From assembly GCA_965208395.1 (NCBI GenBank), contig CBDBON010000003.1, positions 992,001 to 1,056,000 on the forward strand: 64,000 nucleotides of DNA. The letters run 5' to 3'. Source of the stretch: CBDBON01 sp965208395. GTDB taxonomy: Bacteria; Chloroflexota; Dehalococcoidia; Lucifugimonadales; CBDBON01. The position numbers were made by a program, and so were the translations under genes. This document shows, piece after piece, positions 33,908 through 42,021 of this stretch. The notes under the pieces were generated by a model, which had not been told where the DNA came from, did not search any database, and worked only from the letters and a program-made list of their open reading frames with translations. Position 1 is the first letter of the stretch. The number at the start of each line of letters is the position of its first letter.

Positions 33908-35074
33908 CTAGTCAGCGACCCTCACGGGCCCTACGAACATCTCCTCTGGAATGAAGCTCCTCCTGGTGGTCATGAAGCTGGCCGGCCCCGCCGAGGAGTC
34001 GTAGGGATGATCGATGCCCTGGGTGGATACCACACCCATGGCGGTGTAGTGTCTGCTCTCCCCGCAGACGCCGCTGCCGTTCCCCCCTCCATGGCCGCGC
34101 AGCCACTCGGAGTCCAGCAGCTGCTCGCCCTTCCAGACCCCCCTCGTGGCGACGAGATGGCCGAAGCGGGCCAGATCCGAAGGGGTTATGACCACCCATC
34201 CGGGACCGCTTCGTACCACATGCCCGTTGATCTCGAATGGAGGATCGAGGTAGTTGAACATCGACGGCCACAGAGGATAGAAATCCCTGTTCTGCTCGAC
34301 GACCCTCCCGGGCAGCCAGTCCCAGCGTTCCGCGGAGATTCCGATCCTGCTCATTATCTTCTCGTCCAGCACCTCTTTGAGGTCCCTGTTCCAGAGGGCT
34401 GTCAGGGACTGGGAGAGGCGCCAGAATCCGCCGCTGGCGTAGCGCCCGATGGTTCCGGGCTCGACGTGGGCGTAGTTGTCATAGAAGGGGTCCCCGGTCC
34501 AGTTGGCCCACTCGGGCGGCATCGACTGCTGGGGGCTGCTTGGCCACTGGACGATGGTCTGGTCTTCCAGCGCCCTGGTCAGAAAGGCGCGGCCCTGGGT
34601 CCAGAAGGAGCCGCCGATCGCGACGGGGAACCCCGCGTACTGCGTTCGCCCGTACTTGTCCCCAACATGGTGACGCCAGGTGAGCGTCCTGTGGTGGTCC
34701 CGGTCCAGGTACTTGTGAGGGTGGGAGAGCAGCCCTTCGCCGGTCCAGGTGTCGGCGACCAGATCGTCGGCCTCGATCATGCCCTCCTGGGCGGCAAGCC
34801 CTATGAGGACTCTCCCGAACGCCTTGCCTGTCGAGGCGGTCTGAAACTTGTAGTGCCTGTCACCCCAGGCGTGAACCAGGTAGCCGCCCCGGGTGAGTAC
34901 GGCACCCCACCTGTCTCCCGTGTGGTCCTCGCCCCCGTAGGCCGCACCTCTTACGTCCAGGCCTTCCAGGAACCGATAGAACTTCTTAGGGTCAAGTCCG
35001 GCTTCCCCTGGCGTGATCGTCTCCCAGTCATCTTCGGGATAGACTACCCAGTCCGGGACTTCGGCGGCGCCCAT
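33908..35074 (-). CDS. Beta-lactamase-family serine hydrolase (class C / esterase type)
   Basis: 388 residues. The nucleophile motif SxxK is visible as STGK in FQTASTGKAFGRVLIGLAAQ, preceded by a domain-typical GGYLVHAWGD. Relatives include D-aminopeptidases, 6-aminohexanoate-dimer hydrolase and carboxylesterases, so the name beta-lactamase describes the fold, not resistance. The later Tyr and His/Lys motifs are less certain (candidates KYGRTQYAG and HGGGNGSG). No signal peptide is seen, which argues for a cytoplasmic amide or ester hydrolase. It is the first gene of a two-gene operon. Confidence 0.85.
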   Translation of the reverse strand: MGAAEVPDWVVYPEDDWETITPGEAGLDPKKFYRFLEGLDVRGAAYGGEDHTGDRWGAVLTRGGYLVHAWGDRHYKFQTASTGKAFGRVLIGLAAQEGMIEADDLVADTWTGEGLLSHPHKYLDRDHHRTLTWRHHVGDKYGRTQYAGFPVAIGGSFWTQGRAFLTRALEDQTIVQWPSSPQQSMPPEWANWTGDPFYDNYAHVEPGTIGRYASGGFWRLSQSLTALWNRDLKEVLDEKIMSRIGISAERWDWLPGRVVEQNRDFYPLWPSMFNYLDPPFEINGHVVRSGPGWVVITPSDLARFGHLVATRGVWKGEQLLDSEWLRGHGGGNGSGVCGESRHYTAMGVVSTQGIDHPYDSSAGPASFMTTRRSFIPEEMFVGPVRVAD

Positions 35075-35137
35075 GAGCCAACCCCTGTCGTGATTCAGTG
35101 CGGCTTTGAGTGTAGTGGCTCAGTGTGGATGGCGCGA

Positions 35138-35166
35138 ATGGTACTGTCACCCCGGTAGACTGTCAA
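35138..35166 (-). promoter_or_regulatory. Promoter of the beta-lactamase-family / lipoprotein operon
   Basis: Minus strand: TTGACA (35166-35161), 17-nt spacer, TACCAT (35143-35138). The spacer ends GGGGTGACAG, identical to the promoter at 11151-11179. Confidence 0.7.
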
Positions 35167-35231
35167 ACACCCACGCTCTAACCATGGAGTCGACTGCCCT
35201 CCCCCGTGAGGAGTGGGGCCGACGGGCCAGT

Positions 35232-36257
35232 CTAGACCTTGTAGCAGGCCGCCAGCTGGCCGCCTCCCTTGTCCTCGAGCGGGGGATGATCGTTGTCCCT
35301 GCAGAAGTCGTCCGCGATGGGGCAGCGGTCGTAGAAGCGACAGCGCGCTGGGGGATCGAGGGGCATAGAGACGCCGCCTTCTATCCTCACCGGCGGACGC
35401 GTGTAGTCCGGATCCGGTACCGGCACGGCGGACAGCAGCGCACGCGTGTAGGGGTGTTTCGGGTTGTGCAGGATCTCTTCGGTCTCGCCCATCTCCACGA
35501 TCTTGCCGAGGTACATGACGGCGACCCGAGCGCACATATACCGCCCGACCGCAAGGTCATGCGTTATATACAGGTAGCTGATCCCGAGGCGGTCAGCCAA
35601 CTCCTCCATCAGGTTCATGATGCCGGTCCTGATCGACACGTCGAGCATCGATGTCGGTTCGTCAGCCACGACGAAAGTCGGCTCCACCACCAGGGCCCTG
35701 GCGATCGCAACCCGCTGACGCTGACCGCCCGAGAGCTCGTGCGGGAACCTGAACAGGTAGGTCCCCGGAGGAGTCATGCCCACCAGTTCGAGAATACGAG
35801 TCACCCTATCCATCTGCTCCACGGGGCCACCGAGTTTCTGGACCTTCAAGGGCTCGGCGATCGTGTCGAAGATGGTCCGGCGAGGGTTCATGGACTCGTA
35901 CGGGTCCTGGAATATCATCTGCGCATTCCGCCGGAACTCCTTCAGTGCCCTGCCCTTGAGCGAGGCGATGTCGGTCACATTGCCGTTCCCTTCGTCGAAG
36001 GCGATGTGGCCGCTGGTAGGATCTGTGAGCCGCACCAACAGCTTGCCAGTCGTGGTCTTACCGCATCCCGACTCTCCCACCAGCCCGAAGCTCTCTCCGC
36101 GACCGAGGTCGAACGATACGCCGTCGACAGCGTGAACATAGCTGCGGGCGCGCCTGAACCAGCTGCTCGAAACCGGGAAGTGCTTCGTCAGGTCCCGGAC
36201 CTCTATCATCGGCCCATCCCTTCGATCTGTCGCCTCTCCGGCTGTCTGCACCGCCAC
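35232..36257 (-). CDS. oppF: Oligopeptide ABC importer ATPase, OppF/DppF type
   Basis: 341 residues with Walker A GESGCGKTT, Q-loop MIFQDPYESMNPRRT, signature HELSGGQRQR, Walker B FVVADEPTSMLD and switch His in THD. The C-terminal oligopeptide/dipeptide extension (NPKHPYTRALLSAVPVP) includes the CRFYDRCP...C cysteines, a pattern that binds an Fe-S cluster in related Dpp ATPases. GTG 36257 has GGAGAG 5 nt upstream; an internal ATG at 36209 is the alternative. It starts 1 bp after the OppD stop. It energises the importer together with OppD. Confidence 0.94.
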   Translation of the reverse strand: MAVQTAGEATDRRDGPMIEVRDLTKHFPVSSSWFRRARSYVHAVDGVSFDLGRGESFGLVGESGCGKTTTGKLLVRLTDPTSGHIAFDEGNGNVTDIASLKGRALKEFRRNAQMIFQDPYESMNPRRTIFDTIAEPLKVQKLGGPVEQMDRVTRILELVGMTPPGTYLFRFPHELSGGQRQRVAIARALVVEPTFVVADEPTSMLDVSIRTGIMNLMEELADRLGISYLYITHDLAVGRYMCARVAVMYLGKIVEMGETEEILHNPKHPYTRALLSAVPVPDPDYTRPPVRIEGGVSMPLDPPARCRFYDRCPIADDFCRDNDHPPLEDKGGGQLAACYKV

Positions 36258-36258
36258 G

Positions 36259-37224
36259 CTACTCTCCCGGCGGGTTCCAGCAGGTCGCCCAGTGCTTGCC
36301 GTGGCGGACCACTGGCGGCTCCTGTGTCCGGCACTCGTCGGTTGCGTATGGGCACCGCGGATGGAAGCTGCAGCCAGACGGCGGATCGAGCAGATTGGGC
36401 GGTTCGCCCGGCAGGGTCACGAGATCATGCTTCTCGCCGGTAACGCTCGGAAACGCTGACATCAGTGCCCGGGTGTACGGATGTATGGGGCTCTTGAAGA
36501 CCTCGCTGGCCGATCCGTATTCGACGATCTTTCCCGCGTACATCACTCCCACGACATCGCTCACCTCGGCGATAACAGCCATGTCATGAGAGATGTAGAT
36601 CATGCTCATGTTCAGCTCGTCGCGGATCGACTGCATCTCCCGGAGGATGCGGTCCTGAACGATCACGTCCAGCGCCGTTGTCGGCTCGTCGGCAATGACG
36701 ATGTCCGGTTCGCATGCCAGCGCCATCGCGATGACGGCGCGCTGCTTCATTCCGCCGCTGTACTCATGAGGATATCGACGTATGAACCTGTGATTGAGAT
36801 TGACAAGGTCGTACAGGTCTCGAACCCGCTGGAGCGACTCGGAAGCGGCCGACATGGCATGGGCCTCAAGGGCCTCTATAATCTGGTCTCCGACTCTGTA
36901 TACCGGATCCAGAGCGTTCATCGCCGCCTGGAACACCATCGAGACCCGGTCCCACCTGTAGTCCCTCATCTCGTCCTCAGACAGCGGGACGATATCGGTA
37001 CCGTCCAACCGGATCTCGCCACCGAGGATCCGAGCGTTGTCCGGCAGCAGCTTCAACAGGGAGATCGCGATCGAGGACTTGCCACAGCCGGACTCGCCGA
37101 CCAGGCCGAACGCCTGTCCTCGTTCCACCGAGAAGGAGACTCCATCGACCGCGGCCACAGCACCGGCCCTCGTCATGTAGTGCATAGTCAGGTCGGCGAC
37201 CTCGAGCACCGGCGTGTTGTTCAT
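36259..37224 (-). CDS. oppD: Oligopeptide ABC importer ATPase, OppD/DppD type
   Basis: 321 residues: Walker A GESGCGKSS, Q-loop MVFQAAMNALDPVYRVGDQ, signature HEYSGGMKQR, Walker B IVIADEPTTALD and the C-terminal CSFHPRCPYATDEC cysteine motif. ATG 37224 overlaps the permease stop as ATGA. A much longer open frame continues upstream on the same strand to 38220, but those 332 codons are the shadow of the DppC gene and are not part of this protein. Confidence 0.94.
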   Translation of the reverse strand: MNNTPVLEVADLTMHYMTRAGAVAAVDGVSFSVERGQAFGLVGESGCGKSSIAISLLKLLPDNARILGGEIRLDGTDIVPLSEDEMRDYRWDRVSMVFQAAMNALDPVYRVGDQIIEALEAHAMSAASESLQRVRDLYDLVNLNHRFIRRYPHEYSGGMKQRAVIAMALACEPDIVIADEPTTALDVIVQDRILREMQSIRDELNMSMIYISHDMAVIAEVSDVVGVMYAGKIVEYGSASEVFKSPIHPYTRALMSAFPSVTGEKHDLVTLPGEPPNLLDPPSGCSFHPRCPYATDECRTQEPPVVRHGKHWATCWNPPGE

Positions 37225-38171
37225 AGCCGTCTCAGCCTCGGGTTGACGACCTCGTCCAAAGAGCGTCCAACCAGGTAGAAGGACGAACAGAGGAGTGTAA
37301 TGGAGAGGCTGGCGGGGAAGATCAGCCACCAGTAGTTGCCCACCTGGAGCAGGTATCCGGCGTGCTCCGTGGTGTGGATCATGACCCCCCAGCTCATGCG
37401 GACGTCCAAGAGCCCGAGGAAGCTCAGCACCGCCTCTGAGAAGATGGCGCCAGTAACCGTGAACATCATGTACAGGAACGACAGCGGGAGCAGGTTGGGA
37501 ACGATGTGTACGAAGACGATGTGAATCGGCCCGCCGCCCGCCGTTCTCGCAGCTTCGATGTACGGCTTTACAACCACCGAGAGCGCCTGCGACTTCAGTA
37601 CGACTCCGGTTCCGCCGAACCCGGACAGGATACCTATGATCAACGCAAGCTCCAGATGTTGAACGCCGATCAGCTTGCTGAGCACAATGAGGACACTGAT
37701 GGCAGGCATCATGATCATGATGTCCGCGAGTCGCATCAGGATCGTGTCGACGATCCCGCCGAAGTAGGCGGACACCGCTCCAACGGTAGTCCCGATGGTG
37801 ACGGTCACGATCGCCGCCAGCAGTCCCAGCATGAACTCCGACCTGGCGCTGAACATCAGCTGGCTGAGGATGTCCCGGCCCAGCGGATCGGTGCCCAGGG
37901 GATGGCTCAGGCTTGGCGGCGCCGGCTGCCGCACCTCGTCGAAGGCGTAGCCGACTACCGGGTCGTAGATGCGCTCTTCCCACACGAAAGCCATCAGGAC
38001 AGGATGGGCGGCAGCCATCAGTGCGTAGATCAGGATGATGACCAGGCCAATGACACCGATCCTGGTACCGAGAAAGAGCTCCCAGTTCTCCTTGAGGCTG
38101 CGCTTCGCCAGGTCGAGCCTGACCCTCCATAGGGCCGGCGGCGTCGGCTGGTCCATGTAGCCCGCTGACAT
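37221..38171 (-). CDS. dppC: ABC importer permease, DppC type
   Basis: 316 residues with the DppC motif GTDPLGRDILSQLMFSARSE, about six membrane helices and a shifted coupling loop (SVVVKPYIEAARTAGGGP). It ends GRSLDEVVNPRLRRL. The ATG shares bases with the stop of the upstream DppB gene (TGATG), and its own stop overlaps OppD. The coupling loop differs from the E-x-DYI/FV form of the other permeases here (PYIEAARTAG), so ATPase pairing may be specific. Confidence 0.92.
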   Translation of the reverse strand: MSAGYMDQPTPPALWRVRLDLAKRSLKENWELFLGTRIGVIGLVIILIYALMAAAHPVLMAFVWEERIYDPVVGYAFDEVRQPAPPSLSHPLGTDPLGRDILSQLMFSARSEFMLGLLAAIVTVTIGTTVGAVSAYFGGIVDTILMRLADIMIMMPAISVLIVLSKLIGVQHLELALIIGILSGFGGTGVVLKSQALSVVVKPYIEAARTAGGGPIHIVFVHIVPNLLPLSFLYMMFTVTGAIFSEAVLSFLGLLDVRMSWGVMIHTTEHAGYLLQVGNYWWLIFPASLSITLLCSSFYLVGRSLDEVVNPRLRRL

Positions 38172-39319
38172 CAGTACCTGATCCTCGGGTCCAGGAACGC
38201 GTAGAGCACGTCGGCCACAAGGTGGGCCACGAGCACGAACACGCCCACGAAGACGAACGCCCCGACCGCCAGAGGAAGGTCCTCGGAGATGGACGCAGCC
38301 ACCAACGTCTGTCCCATCCCCGGCCAGGAGAAGACGGACTCGATGATCACTGAGCCATCGACGGCAAAGGCGAGGCTGAACACGAAGCTGGTCACCACCG
38401 GCAGCAGCGCGTTACGCGCGACATGTCTGTCGCGTATATTCTTCTCGGACAGTCCCTTGGCGCGCGCCGCCATGACGTAGTCCTCGCGCATCGTCTCCAG
38501 CATGCTGTTGCGCGTCAGCAGCATCGTCCCGGCGAAGCTGATCAACGTCAGCGTGGCGACCGGCAGTACCATGTGTCTGAGGATGTCCCACGCCAGGTAA
38601 CCGGTGCCGCTGGTCATCCAGACGGCGACTACCGCCCCAACGGCGAGCGTAACAGACGCGAGGCGCGCGACTAGGGCCTGGGACCCTCTCCGGCGGCTCG
38701 TAAGAAGGAAGACGGCAAACATGGCAGAGCTCGTCACGATCGCCGTCACAATCATCCGGATGAAGACGGAGTTGGCGTCGGTGGGCGCTTCGCGCCACAC
38801 GACCGGGTCCAGGAACTTGCCTATCGGGAACCAGCCGAACTTGAAGGCGAACAGCCAGATCATCATCAGTCCGAACCACGGCGTGAAGACCGTATACAGG
38901 GTGACGCCCCCAACCGTGGACGTGTACTCGGTCCAGCCCCCACGCCGCCAGGCGATGATCTTCCCCAGGGCGAATCCCAGGTAGAAGGACATGACTGTGG
39001 CGGTGAGGAATAGGATCAGCGTCCTGGGGAGCCGCTCCTTGATGACATCGCCAACCGACCGCGGATAGAGGCTGAACGAGACCCCGAAGTTACCCGTAAA
39101 GGTGTTCTTGATATGTACCAGGTACTGCTTCCAGAGCGGCTCGTCGACTCCGAAGAGCTCCCGGATGTTGTCCCGGGTTTCGGGCGGCAGATCGGGGTCG
39201 AGGGCGTAGAAGTTGCTGATGTCTCCCGGCTGGGCGTTGACGATGACGAAGACTATCGACAGGAAGACGAACAGGGTGAATGCTATCTGGACCGTTCTGT
39301 TGAGGAGGTATGAGGTCAT
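38171..39319 (-). CDS. dppB: ABC importer permease, DppB type, with enlarged loop
   Basis: 382 residues, about 65 longer than the other DppB permeases in the window. The extra length lies in the middle, where a segment with DANSVFIRMIVTAIVTSSAM, SRRRGSQALVARL and a following hydrophobic stretch adds about two membrane helices. The coupling loop is MREDYVMAARAKGLSE and the end is DVLYAFLDPRIRY. It partners the overlapping DppC gene and the OppD/OppF pair. Confidence 0.9.
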   Translation of the reverse strand: MTSYLLNRTVQIAFTLFVFLSIVFVIVNAQPGDISNFYALDPDLPPETRDNIRELFGVDEPLWKQYLVHIKNTFTGNFGVSFSLYPRSVGDVIKERLPRTLILFLTATVMSFYLGFALGKIIAWRRGGWTEYTSTVGGVTLYTVFTPWFGLMMIWLFAFKFGWFPIGKFLDPVVWREAPTDANSVFIRMIVTAIVTSSAMFAVFLLTSRRRGSQALVARLASVTLAVGAVVAVWMTSGTGYLAWDILRHMVLPVATLTLISFAGTMLLTRNSMLETMREDYVMAARAKGLSEKNIRDRHVARNALLPVVTSFVFSLAFAVDGSVIIESVFSWPGMGQTLVAASISEDLPLAVGAFVFVGVFVLVAHLVADVLYAFLDPRIRY

Positions 39320-39361
39320 CAGCCGGGTCCAGGGGTCGCTCGGCCACTAGCTGCTTTAGAA

Positions 39362-39397
39362 GAGGGTTGGACCGAGCGGCGACCCGGACCAACCCTC
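39362..39397 (-). promoter_or_regulatory. Intercistronic stem-loop after the repeat-stalk binding-protein gene
   Basis: GAGGGTTGG (39362-39370) pairs with CCAACCCTC (39389-39397) around an 18-nt loop, in the 104-bp gap between the binding-protein stop and the DppB start. No T tract follows on the minus strand, so it probably stabilises the upstream message or reduces read-through. Confidence 0.5.
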
Positions 39398-39423
39398 ACT
39401 CGTCACGACTTGGGTCTGTAATG

Positions 39424-41811
39424 CTACTTGATCACAGCCTCCTGCTGCATTCCGCCCTGCTGCTCTATGCCGCCGAGGACCGATGTGTACGGGAAGTCGA
39501 TCCTGGCCGGTCGGTATGCGTCCAGCTTGGGAGTGGTGAACAGCGTGACGTAGGGCAGCTCCTCGGCGAGGAACTCTTGCATCCTGAAGATCTTGTCGCG
39601 CGCGCCCTCGATGGTGGTCTCCGATAGGAGGCCGAGGCCCAGATCGTCGAACTCTGAGTTCGAGTAGCCGCCCCAGTTGTAGCCAGCGCCGATCTCAGGC
39701 GAGTGGCGCGTGCCGAAGAAGTTCTCCAGGTAGTCCGGGAAGATCGACAGACCCCAGCCGAGGATCCACATGTCGAGATCATCCGCAACCGTGTCGCTGA
39801 ACAGCTCGCCTACGATGACGTTGAAGCCGGTCAGGTTGGCGCGGACCGGAATTCCGATGTCGTTGGCCCAACGCTCGACCCAGATGGCGAATGTGGAGCG
39901 CATCGGATCGTAGCCCGCGCTGGGGGCCAGCAGCTGCATCTCGGGGACGGGAGTCCCATCTGGCATCTTCAGGCCCTTGCCGGCCGTGGCTACGAAGTTG
40001 CCGTCCTCGCTTATCTCCGGCTCCTCCTCGTACGTAAAGCCCGCGCTCTTGAGAAGCTCGACTGCCTGTTGAAGTCGCTCGCCGCGACTCAGACCCTGCC
40101 CGTACTTCGGGACGTCTGGGTTGTGCCAGAAACCGTTACCCTGCGGGACCATCGCGTAGACCGGAATCGCTGCATCCTGCAGGATGGTCTGTGCAACGAA
40201 CTCCTTGTCGATCACAGTGGCAATTGCCTGCCTGAACTCCTTGATGTTCATCGGCGCCTTGCGGACGTTGAAGCCCAGGTACCGGACGCCGTTGTTGGCG
40301 TTGGAGACGATCTGCAGGTCCGGTGTGCCTCGAACCCGGTCTAGGAATCCCTTCTCCAGGCCCAACGGGTTGAAGACATAGTCGATGTCTCCGTTGGTCA
40401 GCGCGAGAATGGCTGCGTCCTGGTTTCCGTAGATGCTGAAGAGCGCCGAGTCCACGTGAGGTCCGACCGTGTACTCCAGGACCTTCTCGCCGGAGGCCTC
40501 GCCATAGTACGTCGCCGTCAGTCCAGTGTTTGGATTATCTTCTGAGTAGGCGCCGTTCGCGTACTCCGTGATCACCGTTCCCATGGAGTAGTAGTTGGGA
40601 TCGCTCTCCTTCTCGTAGAAGGCCCCGGGCTCCCACTTCTGGAAGATGTAGCCACCCAGAGTGGGCTCTCCTTCGGGAACGTGTGCAAACAGCGCCTCGT
40701 GCTGCTGGGCCATCTCTCCGGCAGCCATGGCCTCTTCGACCACTGGCGCCCAGTAGTGTTGGGCGAGGATGGGCATGAATCCAAGCCCGAACTGCCACAC
40801 GCTCAACCCGGGGGTCTGTTCGTTCCCTTCACTGTCCGTTGCCTTGAAGAAGACCTTGATGGTGTGGCTGTCCGTGGCCTCGACATGGTCTAGGAAGGCG
40901 GGATCGACTACTGAAGCCCAGTTCGAGCCGAGTCCCATATCCAAGACTGTATTGACTGTGAACACGAAGTCGTCAGCGTCGAGCTCTTCGCCGTCGCTCC
41001 ACATGACTCCAGTCTTCATTGGCACGGTTGCCGTCCAATACTCGGTTCCATCCACGGTCTCTTTCGCCAGCGGCGTCGGAAAGTCCGCTGCCAGACCCGG
41101 GACCCAGTCGAACCGCTGGGCGGAGTAGCCGTAGAGTGCGCCCGTGTGCCCGACGAGTACATACTGGGTCCAGACGGATCCGCCTGGGCCGCCGTAGTAG
41201 TTCCAGAAGTTGCGTGTGATAGGCTCTTCGAATATTCCCATCGTGTAGATGGCCGGTCCTGCCATCGCCATCGGCTCGGCCGTAGGAGTTGGCGCTGGCG
41301 CCGGTGTGGGTATGGCCGCGATCGCCTGGGAGACGATCTTCTGGACATCCTCCGACGAGAGTCCCGGCTGCTGCTCAGAAACGGCCTCTCCGACGACGTT
41401 GGCGACTATCCCTTCTATGTCCGCTCTGGTGACGCCTGGCTGCGTGGAAGCCGTGACAGCCTGCTCCACCATGGACCGTATGGCTTCTGGGCTTGCGCCC
41501 TCTGGCGCCGCTGCTGCGACTGCGGCGGCAACGGCCTGCTCGACCATGGAGCGCATCTCATCGGCGCTCGTGCCCGCCGGGGCGGATGCCGCTATCGCGG
41601 CCTGCACCATCTCCTGTATCTCCTGGGCAGACACGGGAGGAGGCTGCTCGGGCTGCTCGGGCACTGCGGCCGCGACCGCCTGTTGTACAAGCTGGCTCAG
41701 CGCGGCCTCATCTAACGCCGGCTCGGCAGGCGGTTCATCGTCACCGCAAGCCGCAAAAACCAGCAGCAAAGCCGCAACACCTACCAGTAGCAGGGTTCGG
41801 TTTTTCCTCAT
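39424..41811 (-). CDS. ABC solute-binding lipoprotein, family 5, with six-repeat stalk
   Basis: 795 residues, about 200 more than usual. Lipobox VFAACG (Cys22) is followed by six imperfect repeats (residues 33-167), each of the form E-x-I/M-x-x-M/I-V-x-x-A-V/I-x-A ending in PG-A/L/V-S/T, then a Pro/Thr linker and the binding fold (MKTGVMWSDGEELDADDFVF, RYLGFNVRKAPMNIKEFRQA). The repeats should make short amphipathic helices that lift the binding domain off the membrane or oligomerise. GGGGGAGG sits 5 nt before ATG 41811. It opens the operon with two permeases, OppD and OppF, so this is the complete importer in the window. Confidence 0.92.
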   Translation of the reverse strand: MRKNRTLLLVGVAALLLVFAACGDDEPPAEPALDEAALSQLVQQAVAAAVPEQPEQPPPVSAQEIQEMVQAAIAASAPAGTSADEMRSMVEQAVAAAVAAAAPEGASPEAIRSMVEQAVTASTQPGVTRADIEGIVANVVGEAVSEQQPGLSSEDVQKIVSQAIAAIPTPAPAPTPTAEPMAMAGPAIYTMGIFEEPITRNFWNYYGGPGGSVWTQYVLVGHTGALYGYSAQRFDWVPGLAADFPTPLAKETVDGTEYWTATVPMKTGVMWSDGEELDADDFVFTVNTVLDMGLGSNWASVVDPAFLDHVEATDSHTIKVFFKATDSEGNEQTPGLSVWQFGLGFMPILAQHYWAPVVEEAMAAGEMAQQHEALFAHVPEGEPTLGGYIFQKWEPGAFYEKESDPNYYSMGTVITEYANGAYSEDNPNTGLTATYYGEASGEKVLEYTVGPHVDSALFSIYGNQDAAILALTNGDIDYVFNPLGLEKGFLDRVRGTPDLQIVSNANNGVRYLGFNVRKAPMNIKEFRQAIATVIDKEFVAQTILQDAAIPVYAMVPQGNGFWHNPDVPKYGQGLSRGERLQQAVELLKSAGFTYEEEPEISEDGNFVATAGKGLKMPDGTPVPEMQLLAPSAGYDPMRSTFAIWVERWANDIGIPVRANLTGFNVIVGELFSDTVADDLDMWILGWGLSIFPDYLENFFGTRHSPEIGAGYNWGGYSNSEFDDLGLGLLSETTIEGARDKIFRMQEFLAEELPYVTLFTTPKLDAYRPARIDFPYTSVLGGIEQQGGMQQEAVIK
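41311..41715 (-). repeat. Six degenerate repeats coding the stalk of the binding protein
   Basis: Region coding residues 33-167. Repeat cores are LSQLVQQAVAAAV, IQEMVQAAIAASA, MRSMVEQAVAAAV, IRSMVEQAVTAST, IEGIVANVVGEAV and VQKIVSQAIAAIP, spaced 21-27 residues. Copies 3 and 4 share SMVEQAV exactly, which suggests duplication within the gene. Confidence 0.8.
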
Positions 41812-41864
41812 TTTGCCTCCCCCTTAATCACTTCTCGCAATCCGTCCGACTGCGACCTAGCCGG

Positions 41865-41893
41865 AGTCTTGCACAGACCTCGAACCCTGTCAA
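41865..41893 (-). promoter_or_regulatory. Promoter of the complete importer operon
   Basis: Minus strand: TTGACA (41893-41888), 17-nt spacer, AAGACT (41870-41865). The -10 is weak but the -35 is perfect. It is divergent from the xdhC promoter 57 bp away. Confidence 0.5.
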
Positions 41894-41949
41894 TTGCATC
41901 ACATGAGGTCACACACCCAAGTCTGAACAGTTACAGTGGCTGGCGGCGT

Positions 41950-41978
41950 TTGAACGGGTTGGCGCTTGCTGGTAAGCT
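41950..41978 (+). promoter_or_regulatory. Promoter of xdhC
   Basis: TTGAAC (41950-41955), 17-nt spacer, TAAGCT (41973-41978). Start near 41985 leaves a 37-nt leader with a GAGGAGGT SD at 42006-42013. Confidence 0.65.
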
Positions 41979-42021
41979 GTTGATGAGGATCCTCCCTATC
42001 CAGTCGAGGAGGTAACGAGCC

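Noticed and set aside
33908..35074. Antibiotic-resistance beta-lactamase
   Set aside because: Only the SxxK fold motif is clear, there is no signal peptide, and the neighbourhood is uptake and catabolism, so a general serine hydrolase is the safer call.
35106..36443. 445-codon plus-strand frame
   Set aside because: Antisense to the OppF gene, whose Walker and signature motifs are unambiguous.
37225..38220. 332-codon N-terminal extension of OppD
   Set aside because: The added residues are the out-of-frame shadow of the DppC permease gene, and OppD has a normal start at 37224 overlapping the permease stop.
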